A stretch of DNA of 57,744 nucleotides from positions 1 to 57,744 of the forward strand of contig CAMDCX010000008.1 of the NCBI GenBank assembly GCA_945890715.1, given 5' to 3'. Below are positions 19,344 to 28,132 of this stretch, piece by piece; the first letter of the stretch is position 1; every line of letters starts with the position of its first letter. The stretch is from PVC group bacterium (lineage in GTDB: Bacteria > Verrucomicrobiota > Kiritimatiellia > CAIKKV01 > CAITUY01). A model generated the notes under the pieces. It was not told where the DNA came from, ran no database searches, and saw only the letters and a program-made list of their open reading frames with translations. The translations under genes were made by a program, and so were the position numbers.

Positions 19344-21524
19344 ATGGCTCATCCCCATTACAGTTGGCGTCAGTTTGGACTGGGCATTGTCTCTCCCGCA
19401 ATCCTGGTGTTGTTGCTCTTTGTCCTGGCGCTCTTCGGAGTCGTCACGCCAATGGTTGAAACCTCAATCACCGACCGAAAAAAGGAAATGATCCGGGAAC
19501 TCACGGTCGCGGCCTGGGGTATTCTTTCGGAATGCGGCCGCCAGGAGCAATCTGGCGAGCTCTCTCGCGAGCAGGCCCAGCAACTTGCCCTGACGGAAAT
19601 CCGCCATCTCCGCTACGGCAGTGAAGGTAAGGATTACTTCTGGATAACCGATCTGCGCTCCGTCATGGTCATGCACCCCTACCGGGCGGAACTCGATGGA
19701 AAGGATGTCTCCGGATATCGCGACGCAACGGGTGAGCCGGTGTTTGTGAAGTTTGTCAGCATCGCCCGAACCCAGGGGGAAGGCTACGCCTCCTACCAAT
19801 GGCAATGGAAGGATGATCCGGAGCGGGTTGAGCCCAAGCTCTCGTTTGTGAAGCTGTACGCGCCGTGGGGCTGGATTATCGGCACAGGGGTCTATTTGGA
19901 CGATGTGCGGGCAGAAACCCGGCGTTTGACAGGACGGCTGACCCGGCTATCCCTGGCCATCGCCGCCGCACTGGCGATGCTCCTGTTCGTCATCGGCCGC
20001 CAGAGTTACGACATCGAGCGACGGCGGCGGCAGGCGGAACATGACCTGCGGGAATCCGAGGCCCGGTACCGGTTGCTCGTGGAGTCCGCCTCGGAAGGAA
20101 TCCTTCTGCTTGCCGACCAGCGCGTTCTGTTCTGCAACAAGCCCGCCCTGGCCCTGTTGGGAATGGATGAGGTCTCCTGCCGGGATCGCCCTGTCCTGGA
20201 GTTGCTCGCCCGCGGGCATCCCGGTTCAGCCGCGCTGATTGAATGGCTTGAAAACGGCCGGGGCGCGGCCCGTTTTGACGCCCTGATGCTTGGAAAAGGC
20301 AACAAGGCCGTGCCCGTCGCGCTGGCAGTATCTGCCGTTTCCGTGGGCGGGAAAACCGGCTTGCTGGTCAGTATCCGCGAATATCCCAAGGTGGCGGGCG
20401 TCGAGACGCCTCCCCCATTCGGGACCTTGCTCGCCTTGATTGACGCTTCCGGAACGGAGGAATTCTTAAAGGACGATGGCAGGAACCTGCCGCTCCTGAT
20501 CGGGCAAATCCGGGACGCCGGGACGCTGGAGGATATTCAACGGATTTGTGCAACGGCCTCGTCATCCGTCCGCCTGCTTCTGGCGGCAGGCGCCAGGGCG
20601 GGTCATATCACAGCCTTTCTCTCAGCCCTTTGCGACGCAGCCATGATCCGGCTGATCGCCATGGCCGGGCGGGATCTCGGACCGGCTCCTGTTCCGTACG
20701 CATTTCTGGCGCTGGGAAGCACCGGGCGGCGGGAGCAGACGCTCGCCACCGACCAGGACAACGCCCTGATCTATGCCGACCCGACCCCGGAAACGAAGGC
20801 GGCCTGCGAGGCGTATTTCCAGACCCTCTCCTCCAGGGTCTGCGACGGACTACAGACCGCAGGCTATGCCTATTGCCGGGGTGATGTCATGGCCCGGAAT
20901 CCCAAATGGTGCCGCCCGCTCAGCCAATGGCGACGTCTGTTTGACGACTGGATCGATAACAGCACATCAGAAGCACTTCAGGCCGTGAACATCGTATTCG
21001 ACTTCCGGCATGTCGCGGGCGATGAGTCGCTATCAGAGGAATTGAGGCGGCATGTTCTGCGCGATATCGGAGCCCATGAGACCTTTTTCTTCAACCTGGC
21101 CCATAGCACTTTGGAATTCAAGCCGCCCATCGGCTTCTTCGGCAAGATCGTGGTGGAATCCGGCGGGAGCCATCCGGAAACCTTCGATATCAAAAGCGGT
21201 CTGGTTCCAATCGTCAATTTCGCCCGGGTGTATGCCCTGCGCCATGCCGTTCCGGCAATGGGAACCCTGGATCGCATCAATCTCCTGTCCGCAGCCGGAG
21301 TACTGCAACCGGCCAGCGCGGCGGAACTGGTGACAGCCTTCGAGATGCTGTCCACATGGCGACTGCGCCATCAGGCCGTTCAACTGGCTATAGGGCAGCA
21401 CCCGGACAACCATGTGAATCCTGCGGAACTCACGGAAATCGAACAGGCGGCCTTGCGAAAGATTTTCGAGCAGATCGGCGTCTTCCAATCCCGGATCCGC
21501 CTTGATTTCACCCGCAGCCTATGA
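19344..21524 (+). CDS. Membrane Cache-PAS sensor fused to a DUF294 nucleotidyltransferase
   Basis: The 726-residue protein has a transmembrane helix (about 14-37), a periplasmic single Cache domain (about 40-185; DYFWITDLRSVMVMHPY), a second helix (about 197-217), a PAS domain (about 236-345) and a C-terminal DUF294-type region. The last contains GSTGRREQTLATDQD (458-472) with the metal-binding aspartates D470 and D472, as in GlnD-type nucleotidyltransferases. DUF294 proteins are putative nucleotidyltransferases often encoded near acetate-type symporters. Here the Cache input suggests sensing of a small extracellular molecule, perhaps the symporter substrate, controlling nucleotidylation of a target. 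Ligand and target are unknown. It overlaps the phosphoesterase by 4 bases. Confidence 0.85.
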   Translation: MAHPHYSWRQFGLGIVSPAILVLLLFVLALFGVVTPMVETSITDRKKEMIRELTVAAWGILSECGRQEQSGELSREQAQQLALTEIRHLRYGSEGKDYFWITDLRSVMVMHPYRAELDGKDVSGYRDATGEPVFVKFVSIARTQGEGYASYQWQWKDDPERVEPKLSFVKLYAPWGWIIGTGVYLDDVRAETRRLTGRLTRLSLAIAAALAMLLFVIGRQSYDIERRRRQAEHDLRESEARYRLLVESASEGILLLADQRVLFCNKPALALLGMDEVSCRDRPVLELLARGHPGSAALIEWLENGRGAARFDALMLGKGNKAVPVALAVSAVSVGGKTGLLVSIREYPKVAGVETPPPFGTLLALIDASGTEEFLKDDGRNLPLLIGQIRDAGTLEDIQRICATASSSVRLLLAAGARAGHITAFLSALCDAAMIRLIAMAGRDLGPAPVPYAFLALGSTGRREQTLATDQDNALIYADPTPETKAACEAYFQTLSSRVCDGLQTAGYAYCRGDVMARNPKWCRPLSQWRRLFDDWIDNSTSEALQAVNIVFDFRHVAGDESLSEELRRHVLRDIGAHETFFFNLAHSTLEFKPPIGFFGKIVVESGGSHPETFDIKSGLVPIVNFARVYALRHAVPAMGTLDRINLLSAAGVLQPASAAELVTAFEMLSTWRLRHQAVQLAIGQHPDNHVNPAELTEIEQAALRKIFEQIGVFQSRIRLDFTRSL

Positions 21525-22291
21525 AAGTCCTCCTCCTAGGTGATGTCCATGGCGCCCACGCGGAGCTGGCGGCAAGGCTTGTCCGTATCCGGGACCAGCA
21601 TGGCATCGGGGCCGTGATTCAGGCGGGTGATTTCGGATTTTTTCCCTCCTTGTTCACCGGCGGATTTTCCGGGGGACGCCTCCCGGTTCCGGTGTATGCC
21701 ATCGATGGCAACCATGACGACCATGCGTGGCTTCACCAGATGGAGAAGGCCGGCGAGCCTGAGCGATGGCGGCAGCAGTATAATCTTCACTTCCAACCGC
21801 GGGCATCCATCATCCGGCTGGACAACGTGACGGTGGGATTTCTCGGGGGCGCATTGCATGTGGATCGGGCCCAGTACCGGCATTGGTTCCGCAATATCGC
21901 CAATTTCATCCTGGTTCACGAACGCGCCCGCGCCACAAAACTATTCAATCACGAACGCCCCGTGATGATCGTCACGCATTCCTGTCCCGCCGATATTGGC
22001 GTGGGGATCCGGGGAAATCCTGAATTCGCCGCCGATCTGGCCGTCCATGTCCATGGCGCGGGGTTCGATCCGGGCCCTGAGCATGACTGCGGGGATATGG
22101 AACTGGCCCGGCTCTGGCGCCATCTGGAGACCCGGCCGGCACTCTGGGTATTTGGCCACTTCCATATCCGGCATGACCGGATGGTGAACGAAACCCGATT
22201 TCTCTGCGTCGACACGCTGTCGGCACCGGACTTACTGCTGTGGGATACCGGAACCGGGATCATCTCCAGCATCCCCAATCCCGTCCTTTAG
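21521..22291 (+). CDS. Calcineurin-like metallophosphoesterase
   Basis: The 256-residue protein has the dimetal phosphoesterase motifs: GDVHGAHAELA (N-terminus), QAGDFGFF, DGNHDDH, VTHSCPADIG and FGHFHIRHD. The family cleaves phosphomono- or phosphodiesters of proteins, nucleotides or lipids. Its start overlaps the Cache-DUF294 gene by 4 bases, so they are co-translated; it could reverse the nucleotidylation made by the neighbour, which is an inference from context. It ends in a convergent gap holding palindromic repeat copy B. Confidence 0.8.
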   Translation: MKVLLLGDVHGAHAELAARLVRIRDQHGIGAVIQAGDFGFFPSLFTGGFSGGRLPVPVYAIDGNHDDHAWLHQMEKAGEPERWRQQYNLHFQPRASIIRLDNVTVGFLGGALHVDRAQYRHWFRNIANFILVHERARATKLFNHERPVMIVTHSCPADIGVGIRGNPEFAADLAVHVHGAGFDPGPEHDCGDMELARLWRHLETRPALWVFGHFHIRHDRMVNETRFLCVDTLSAPDLLLWDTGTGIISSIPNPVL

Positions 22292-22326
22292 GATAGTCTC
22301 GCAATAGTCCCTATATTCGCCGAACT

Positions 22327-22381
22327 GGTGGACGCCGACCTCCGGGCGGCGTCTGACCGCGCCCGGAGGTCGCGGTCCACC
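22327..22381. repeat. Dispersed palindromic repeat, copy B
   Basis: 55 bases starting GGTGGACGCCGACCTCCGGG and ending GGTCGCGGTCCACC. Its two halves pair: GACCTCCGGGC and GCCCGGAGGTC are complementary. The first 30 bases match copy A (17195). As with copy A it lies in a gap between convergent genes (phosphoesterase and porin), which supports a bidirectional terminator role or a site preference. Confidence 0.8.
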
Positions 22382-22414
22382 TTGAGAATTTCAAGTCTAT
22401 GGCGCAGGAAGAAA

Positions 22415-23497
22415 TTACAGCAGGAATTGAAGGCCGGCCAGAATCTGGTCGGCGCTATCGCCCCACCGGTATTCCAGGCCGCCTCGGACATTGTGGCCCT
22501 TGAGGAAATGGTGCAGGCCAACGGTAAAGTCCTCGGTCATGTCGCCGGCATCGGGATCCTGGAGCGAATATTTGCCCGTCAGCATGGTCTTTCCGATCCA
22601 GACGCCACCCTCGGCAAACATCGTGTCACCTTCGAAAACGATGTTGTCCCAGGTATACCAGGCCGCGTTCAGGATAACACCCCAGTCATCCACCTCATAG
22701 CCGGACTGCATATCCAGCACAAAGGCTTCCGAGTCGACAATCCGCGAGGAAGCGGGAACAGTCGGGGTCGCCTTGGTGGTAAGCACGGAGGACTCATCCT
22801 GCCGGTCCATGCCGGCGCCCAGGGTCAGGTAGGTGAGCTTCTTGCCGATGCGGTTCTGATTGTAGAACCACCCGGTCTCAACCTCGCCGATGATCCCGGC
22901 GCAGACATGGGCGGTATAACGAAAATCCGCTTCAGGATTCTTGGTACTGCCTTCGGTGTCGTAACCGTCGTAGACGCCGGCGGCGTAGCCTATTTTTTTG
23001 TTCGCCAGGCTGCCGTGGAATTCTGCGCCATAATCACGCCAGACAAAGGTATTGGGAAGCTTGATGACTTCGGAATTGTAGTCATTCCCGAGGAGCGTGC
23101 CCGCGCCCGACCGGCTTTCAAGCGAGAAGGGCAACAGGATAAGCCCCGCCTTGAACCAGTGGTTGCTGCACCCGGGCAGACGCAGGTCGATGAACGCATC
23201 CTGGATATCCACCTCCGCATCCGGGGAACCGGCCTTACCGGCGTTCGGACTGTCGGTTTCAACGAAGAACTGGACGCCATCCATCATCTGGCCGGAAAGG
23301 ATGACGCGGGCCCGACGGAGAAAGAAGTCGGTTTCATCGGATGCCCCGTCAGTATAGGTGGCCTGCAATTGGCCCAGGGCACCGACCTGCAGGTAGCTGT
23401 CGTTTGAAATCTCCAGTTTCGGTCCTGCGAGTCCTGTGACGGCGCAGACGAGAATAACCAGGGAAACGAGGCGGGGAAGAAGCTTTTTCATGTCCAT
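22415..23497 (-). CDS. Outer-membrane porin, phosphate-selective-porin-like
   Basis: The roughly 360-residue protein has a signal peptide (MDMKKLLPRLVSLVILVCAV) and alternating aromatic/polar strands typical of a beta barrel: SYLQVGALGQLQATYTDG near the start, DETDFFLRRARVILSG, and GLEYRWGDSADQILAGLQFLL at the C-terminus, ending in a hydrophobic residue as many porins do. DETDFFLRRARVILSG is the characteristic start of the OprO/OprP-like family. The substrate need not be phosphate. Two ATGs (23497 and 23491) are near AAAGGAATA; the former is used. It is divergent from the permease gene. Confidence 0.75.
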   Translation of the reverse strand: MDMKKLLPRLVSLVILVCAVTGLAGPKLEISNDSYLQVGALGQLQATYTDGASDETDFFLRRARVILSGQMMDGVQFFVETDSPNAGKAGSPDAEVDIQDAFIDLRLPGCSNHWFKAGLILLPFSLESRSGAGTLLGNDYNSEVIKLPNTFVWRDYGAEFHGSLANKKIGYAAGVYDGYDTEGSTKNPEADFRYTAHVCAGIIGEVETGWFYNQNRIGKKLTYLTLGAGMDRQDESSVLTTKATPTVPASSRIVDSEAFVLDMQSGYEVDDWGVILNAAWYTWDNIVFEGDTMFAEGGVWIGKTMLTGKYSLQDPDAGDMTEDFTVGLHHFLKGHNVRGGLEYRWGDSADQILAGLQFLL

Positions 23498-23622
23498 TAT
23501 TCCTTTCTGTTTGGCCGGACAATGCATCAAGCCCCGACAGAATTCAAGAGCGAAGACCGCATGAATGTCGTTGCCCCCCGTAACAATGACATGGTAGTTA
23601 ATACACTCTTTTACGGGTTATC

Positions 23623-24663
23623 ATGGATCGAGTAACGTATTTCATCCGGCGGCTGCTTCTGGTGATCCCGACCTTTATCGGGATCACCCTGGTGTGCTAT
23701 GGCCTCGTTCAAGTGGTTCCGGGCGGCCCGGTGGAACAGGCCATCATGCAGATGAAGGGGATGGGCGGCGGTGAAGGAAAACTGAGCGGCGGTGCCTCGG
23801 GCACCATTTCCACTGAGCAGCGCAAGGCACTTGAAAAACATTTTGGATTCGACAAGCCATTCCTCACCCGGTACTGGACATGGCTCGCCCATGACCGGCT
23901 CGGCATGCGCCAGGAATCGTTCAAATACCCCAATAAAACCGCCTGGCAACTCATCCGGGAACGGTTTCCCGTCTCCCTCATCTTCGGGCTCACGGGAATC
24001 GTGCTGAGTTACCTCATTTGTATTCCACTCGGGATCACCAAGGCGTTGCGAAACGGAGGCAAGTTCGACATGGCCTCCAGCGTGGTTATCCTGACCGGTT
24101 ACGCGATTCCCGCCCTGGCGCTGGGCATGGTGCTTAAGATGCTGTTTTGCGGAACCGTGGAGGGCCTATGGGATGTCCTACCCCTATCCGGATTCCACTC
24201 CGAGAACTACGCCACCCTATCGGTCTGGGGCCAGATGGGGGATATTGCCTCGCACATGGCGCTCCCGGTGCTGTGTTATGTCATCGGCGACTTTGCCGTG
24301 CTGACACTCCTGATGAAGAATTCCCTGCTGGAGCAAATCGGCAAGGACTATTTGCGCACCGTGCTGGCCAAGGGCGGATCCGCCCGGCGCGCCATCTGGG
24401 GGCATGCCTTGCGCAACGCCCTGATTCCCATTGTCACCGGGATTGGAGGGATCCTCAGCGTCATGTTCGCGGGATCGGTCATTATCGAGCAAATCTTCGA
24501 AATTCCCGGTATGGGCCGACTCAGCCTCGAAGCGATTGTTGGCCGAGATTACCCCGTTTTCATGGGCATCCTCGCCCTCACCTCCATCCTCGGCCTGCTG
24601 GGCAACCTCATCTCCGATTTCTGTTACATCCTTATCGACCCCCGGATCAACTTTCACAAATAG
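23623..24663 (+). CDS. ABC transporter permease, YejB (DppB/OppB-like)
   Basis: The 346-residue protein has six transmembrane segments and the inner-membrane component signature near 237-262 (AKGGSARRAIWGHALRNAL), plus an insert after the first helix with a glycine-rich stretch (MKGMGGGEGKLSGG) as in YejB-type peptide/microcin permeases. Normally YejB is encoded with a binding protein, a second permease and a double ATPase (YejA, E, F). None is adjacent here, so it is an orphan in this window; its partners may be elsewhere. Only 8 bases separate it from the TatD-like gene. Confidence 0.8.
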   Translation: MDRVTYFIRRLLLVIPTFIGITLVCYGLVQVVPGGPVEQAIMQMKGMGGGEGKLSGGASGTISTEQRKALEKHFGFDKPFLTRYWTWLAHDRLGMRQESFKYPNKTAWQLIRERFPVSLIFGLTGIVLSYLICIPLGITKALRNGGKFDMASSVVILTGYAIPALALGMVLKMLFCGTVEGLWDVLPLSGFHSENYATLSVWGQMGDIASHMALPVLCYVIGDFAVLTLLMKNSLLEQIGKDYLRTVLAKGGSARRAIWGHALRNALIPIVTGIGGILSVMFAGSVIIEQIFEIPGMGRLSLEAIVGRDYPVFMGILALTSILGLLGNLISDFCYILIDPRINFHK

Positions 24664-24671
24664 GAGTTCCT

Positions 24672-25505
24672 ATGATCATTGAACCTCATATTCACATGTA
24701 CTCACGGACTACGGATGATTACGTGGCCATGTACCAGGCGGGAATCCGGGCCTGCGTGGAACCTTCATTCTGGATGGGCTGCAATCGTCGATACGCTGGA
24801 ACGTTCTTTGATTATTTCAACCTGATCCTGGAATTTGAAACCATCCGGGCCCGCCGGTTCGGCATTGACCATTTCTGTGCCGTCTCGCTCAACCCGAAGG
24901 AGACGGAAGACCTCGCCCTGGCCTCAGAAGTCATGGACGGCCTGAGTCCTTACCTCGACCATCCCCGCTGCGTCGCCCTTGGCGAAATCGGCTTTAATGC
25001 CATCACGATCAATGAGGAGAAGGCATTTGTCCGCCAACTCCACATCGCTCATGAACGCCGGATACCGGTGATCGTCCACCTGCCCCATGTGGACAAACTG
25101 CGGGGCACACGTCGCACCCTGGACATCGTGAAGGCGGAGGGAATCAGCCCTGATCTCGTGGTGATTGATCATAATACGGAGGAAACCATTGCCCTCTCGA
25201 GGGCCAGTGGTTGTTATTGCGGAATGACAGTCTACCCGATCTCCAAACTCAATCCGGAACGGGTCTCGGCCATCATCCGCCAATACGGCAGCGAGCGCAT
25301 GATCGTCAATGGTTCCGCCGACTGGGGAGTTTCCGATCCGCTCAGCCTGATTAAGGTCGTTTCGCAGCTCCGGCAGGACCATGTTCCGGAAGCCGACATT
25401 CAGCGACTGACCTTCGACAATGCCAAGGCCTTTTACAGCCACTCACCCCACTGGAAACCCAACTTCACGATCCAGCCCCTCGATCCCCGCGAATTCCAAA
25501 GATAG
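24672..25505 (+). CDS. TatD-family metal-dependent hydrolase, EboB-like
   Basis: TatD-type proteins are TIM-barrel metal-dependent hydrolases. The 277-residue product starts MIIEPHIHMYSRTTDDYVAM, has the metal-binding HxH, the Glu in ALGEIGFNAIT, the HLPH block, DHNTEET and NGSADWGVSDPLSLI. This pattern, notably SRTTDDY near the start and SADWGVSDPL near the end, is that of EboB in the ebo cluster of cyanobacteria and some heterotrophs. No other ebo gene is in the window, so its substrate is unknown. AGGAGTT precedes the ATG at 24672. Confidence 0.82.
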   Translation: MIIEPHIHMYSRTTDDYVAMYQAGIRACVEPSFWMGCNRRYAGTFFDYFNLILEFETIRARRFGIDHFCAVSLNPKETEDLALASEVMDGLSPYLDHPRCVALGEIGFNAITINEEKAFVRQLHIAHERRIPVIVHLPHVDKLRGTRRTLDIVKAEGISPDLVVIDHNTEETIALSRASGCYCGMTVYPISKLNPERVSAIIRQYGSERMIVNGSADWGVSDPLSLIKVVSQLRQDHVPEADIQRLTFDNAKAFYSHSPHWKPNFTIQPLDPREFQR

Positions 25506-25509
25506 AAGA

Positions 25510-25843
25510 TTCACCACCCGCTTCGCTGGAGAAAACGGAGGGTTGAGGGAGAGGAAAACGAAGAAAATGTTGCGGCATTTTTCACGCACGGAAATACCCT
25601 GCGCGAAAAATGCCGCAACACCGTTCCTGAAGGGGTAGCCGAGACAGGGATAATAGTGCGTAGCACAACTAAGAGGCCTTTCCCCTATTCCCCCGGAGAG
25701 GTGTTTCGCGATTTTTCAAAATGGCGTACTCGCCATTTGAAAAATCGCGAAACATTTTCCTTACCTGCCCTGAACCTGCCGAAGGGACTTTCTCTCCCTC
25801 TCCCCCCTCCGTTTTCTCCAGCGAAGCGGGTGGTAAAGATTTT
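25510..25843. repeat. Nested inverted-repeat element
   Basis: The outer arms are 30 bases identical in inverted orientation: ACCACCCGCTTCGCTGGAGA starts at 25513 and the arm runs to 25542, pairing with 25805-25834; weaker pairing extends further in. Inside are two more near-perfect hairpins: TTGCGGCATTTTTC (25570-25583) with its complement (25605-25618), and a 23-base arm at 25703-25726 with one bulge paired to 25731-25753. The short motif CCTGAACCTGCCGAAGGGA lies at about 25769-25787. No ORF fits. It separates convergent eboB-like and aldose-epimerase genes and looks like a MITE-type or composite palindromic element. Confidence 0.8.
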
Positions 25844-25856
25844 CTTTCCTGCACGG

Positions 25857-26726
25857 TTAGAGTCCGATGCGCCAGGTGCAGGTGAAGGTTTTTCCGGGCT
25901 CCAGCAGGATGATGCCGGGTTTGTGGAGCAGTTCCCCGTTGTGGGTGGCGGGATCGGGATAGCCATACCACGGCTCAATACACACAAACGGGGCGCCGGG
26001 CTTGGCCCAGACCCCCAGGTTCCGATAGCCGGGGAACTCCACGGTCACCCGACGCGCGTGACGACGAGAACACAGGCCGATACTCTGCGAATTCAACTTG
26101 AGAAAAATCAGAGCATCCCGGTCAAACAGGTCACTCCGCAGGGGCAGAACACGCTGATTGGAAAGAAGCCGCTCGGATTGATCGGACAGCAACCCATTGG
26201 CATCGAGAAAATGGGCAACCAGCCGTTCCGGCTTTTCAAACTGCAATGCGTAATCCTCCACCTTGTCACCCGCTCCCCATTTCAAGGAAAAAGCAGGATG
26301 CTCCCCGATCGAAAACGGCATCACCACGACTCCGGGGTTGGTCACCTCGGTAGTGATCTCCACACCGGCCTCCATCAGGCGGTAGTGGCGAAGCAGCGTG
26401 AAATCAAACGGGTACTGCTTCCGGGTTTCCGTCGTTGCCTGGAGGCGGTACGACAGGGTGGACTCTGTGGCGGCCACGAGTTCGAAGTCCGTATCCCGGG
26501 CAAACCCGTGCGGCGTCGTGATCTCATACTTTTGTCCATCATACAGATACCGCCCTTGGATCAGTTTTCCCACAATCGGGAAGAGAAGCGGCGCATGACG
26601 ACCCCAGACAGCAGGATCCGCCTGCCACAGGTATTCCGTGCCGTCGGCCGCCTTGAGCCCGCACAACTCCGCCCCATGTCGCTTGACGGTCACCGATAGA
26701 ACTGAATTCCGGAGGGTGTTTTGCAT
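25857..26726 (-). CDS. Aldose 1-epimerase family protein (LacX-like)
   Basis: Aldose epimerases interconvert alpha and beta anomers of sugars. The 289-residue protein has the family blocks YLWQADPAVWGRHAPLLFPIVG near 33-54, PHGFARDTDFEL and IGEHPAFSL, with the catalytic His of the H-F-A motif and the later Glu in CIEPWYG. It is closest in pattern to the LacX-like branch, which is poorly characterised. The substrate sugar is unknown. It follows the tautomerase gene by 12 bases on the same strand and ends next to the inverted-repeat element. Confidence 0.83.
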   Translation of the reverse strand: MQNTLRNSVLSVTVKRHGAELCGLKAADGTEYLWQADPAVWGRHAPLLFPIVGKLIQGRYLYDGQKYEITTPHGFARDTDFELVAATESTLSYRLQATTETRKQYPFDFTLLRHYRLMEAGVEITTEVTNPGVVVMPFSIGEHPAFSLKWGAGDKVEDYALQFEKPERLVAHFLDANGLLSDQSERLLSNQRVLPLRSDLFDRDALIFLKLNSQSIGLCSRRHARRVTVEFPGYRNLGVWAKPGAPFVCIEPWYGYPDPATHNGELLHKPGIILLEPGKTFTCTWRIGL

Positions 26727-26738
26727 GGATAGTAAGCC

Positions 26739-27086
26739 TCAGCCGAAGGTGGTTCCCTTATGCCCCCAATGCGTGGCGGGCAGGTCGGTAAAGGTCAGAT
26801 AAACCCGATCGCCGGGAATCGTCATCCAGGTCAGCAGCAGGTCACACAACCGGGCGGAGAGTTTTGCATTGACCGGGGGCGTCAAGCCTCCGATAGCCCG
26901 GACATCCACGTGCGCCGCCGGGCCGGATTTCCCGTCCAGCAGGAACGATCCGGACTCGCACGTCACCATCATATACCGTTCGGGCTTGCCAGTGACTTCC
27001 GCCACCGCCGAGGAAACGGCAACTAGAAAAAGGTCCCGCTTGTCTGCAGGCAGTTCAACTGAGGACGAAATTTTGACAAGAGGCAT
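26739..27086 (-). CDS. MIF-type tautomerase
   Basis: The 115-residue protein starts MPLVKI, with the catalytic Pro at position 2, and has the MIF-like pattern PERYMMVTCESGSFLLDGKSG and ending SARLCDLLLTWMTIPGDRVY. MIF-family proteins tautomerise keto-enol forms of aromatic pyruvates; in bacteria the natural role is usually unknown. Length equals typical MIF proteins. The start follows AAGGAGTTTG. It lies between tRNA-Pro and the aldose epimerase on the same strand. Confidence 0.83.
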   Translation of the reverse strand: MPLVKISSSVELPADKRDLFLVAVSSAVAEVTGKPERYMMVTCESGSFLLDGKSGPAAHVDVRAIGGLTPPVNAKLSARLCDLLLTWMTIPGDRVYLTFTDLPATHWGHKGTTFG

Positions 27087-27132
27087 TTTCAAACTCCTTT
27101 CATCGAAAAGGTTTAGGCTCCGGGCTTTAAGT

Positions 27133-27209
27133 TGGTCGGGGCGGTGGGATTTGAACCCACGACTTCCAACGCCCAAGGCTGGCGCGCTACCAGGCTGCGC
27201 TACACCCCG
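27133..27209 (-). tRNA. tRNA-Pro (anticodon TGG)
   Basis: Reading the minus strand, the acceptor arms CGGGGTG and CGCCCCG pair, with a G-U at one position; the D arm (GCGC...GCGC), anticodon arm (CCAGC/GTTGG) with loop CTTGGGC, and T arm (GTGGG-TTCAAAT-CCCAC) all close. The anticodon is TGG, so this is the proline tRNA that reads CCN. The 3' CCA is encoded (27133-27135). It lies in the gap between the MIF tautomerase and the EEP-family gene. Confidence 0.96.
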
Positions 27210-27276
27210 ATTCGGAAAGAGGCGGAAATTACCATGCTCATCCTGTTCACACAAGCACTGTTGCGGCAGGCCGGGT

Positions 27277-28014
27277 TTATCCGGTGACATCGAAGTCGCA
27301 GACGAGGGGAAGGTGATCTGAAAAGGTGAGGGAAGGCATCTCAAAATGGCGAATGGTAATTCCGGGACTGTGCAAAATGAAATCGAGCTCCATTTTTGGC
27401 GCCCAACTGGGATAGGTTGGCACCCCGTCACGATTCGCACTCTTCAGACCCGTGGCCGCCAGAAACAGCTCAATTTCGGGGTCGCCCCAGAAGGCGTTGA
27501 AATCACCCGCCACGAGATAGGGCGTTTTGATGTTCTTGACGAGGGAATACAAGTCGCATAACTGGTGCTGGCGATGCCGGAACTTAATCGAAAGGTGAAC
27601 AAGAAAGATCGTTACCGACTCCAGCTCCAACTGAATGACCAGCCGCTTCACCCCGTGATCGAAATACAAAAATCGCTGCTCCTGAACGGCGTCGCGCGTT
27701 AGAAAAGCATTCATCTGGCGATTGGCCACAGGCATAAACCGAACCCACGAACGCTCCCCGTATTTGGATTCATAGACATGATAATGTCCAAGAGCGGCAG
27801 CAATGGTCTCAGCCTGATTTTTCCGGCGCGACCGGAAGGAGCCGCCATCCACCTCGACCAGGCCGACGACATCGGGATCCTGGGAACGAATAAACTCGAT
27901 AATGTGACCGAGCATGGCGCCGGTTGGCTTCAAATATCCGGATCCCGGAAAGGGGAAATGAAACCGTCGCCCCACCCCCGCACCATACCGCACATTGTAG
28001 AGAAGAAATCGCAT
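27277..28014 (-). CDS. Endonuclease/exonuclease/phosphatase family protein
   Basis: The 245-residue protein has EEP-fold motifs: MRFLLYNVRYG at the start, DVVGLVEVDGG (metal-binding Glu), HLSIKFRHR, AGDFNAFWGDPE and SDHLPLVCDF near the end. The family cleaves phosphodiesters in DNA, RNA or lipids. No signal peptide is visible, so it is likely cytoplasmic; the substrate cannot be told. The ATG at 28014 follows AAGGAGGGGG; the frame is open further upstream, but that part crosses the divergent pyrF gene and is not likely to be translated. Confidence 0.82.
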   Translation of the reverse strand: MRFLLYNVRYGAGVGRRFHFPFPGSGYLKPTGAMLGHIIEFIRSQDPDVVGLVEVDGGSFRSRRKNQAETIAAALGHYHVYESKYGERSWVRFMPVANRQMNAFLTRDAVQEQRFLYFDHGVKRLVIQLELESVTIFLVHLSIKFRHRQHQLCDLYSLVKNIKTPYLVAGDFNAFWGDPEIELFLAATGLKSANRDGVPTYPSWAPKMELDFILHSPGITIRHFEMPSLTFSDHLPLVCDFDVTG

Positions 28015-28132
28015 CCCCCTCCTTATACGCCATCCCCCTCCCACACTCAAGTTATCAACCCGCTGGAATTTTTCTCGAATCGGCCGATGGCTTCCGCTAC
28101 AACAGGCAAACGTTTTGCCGAAAGGAACGCCC

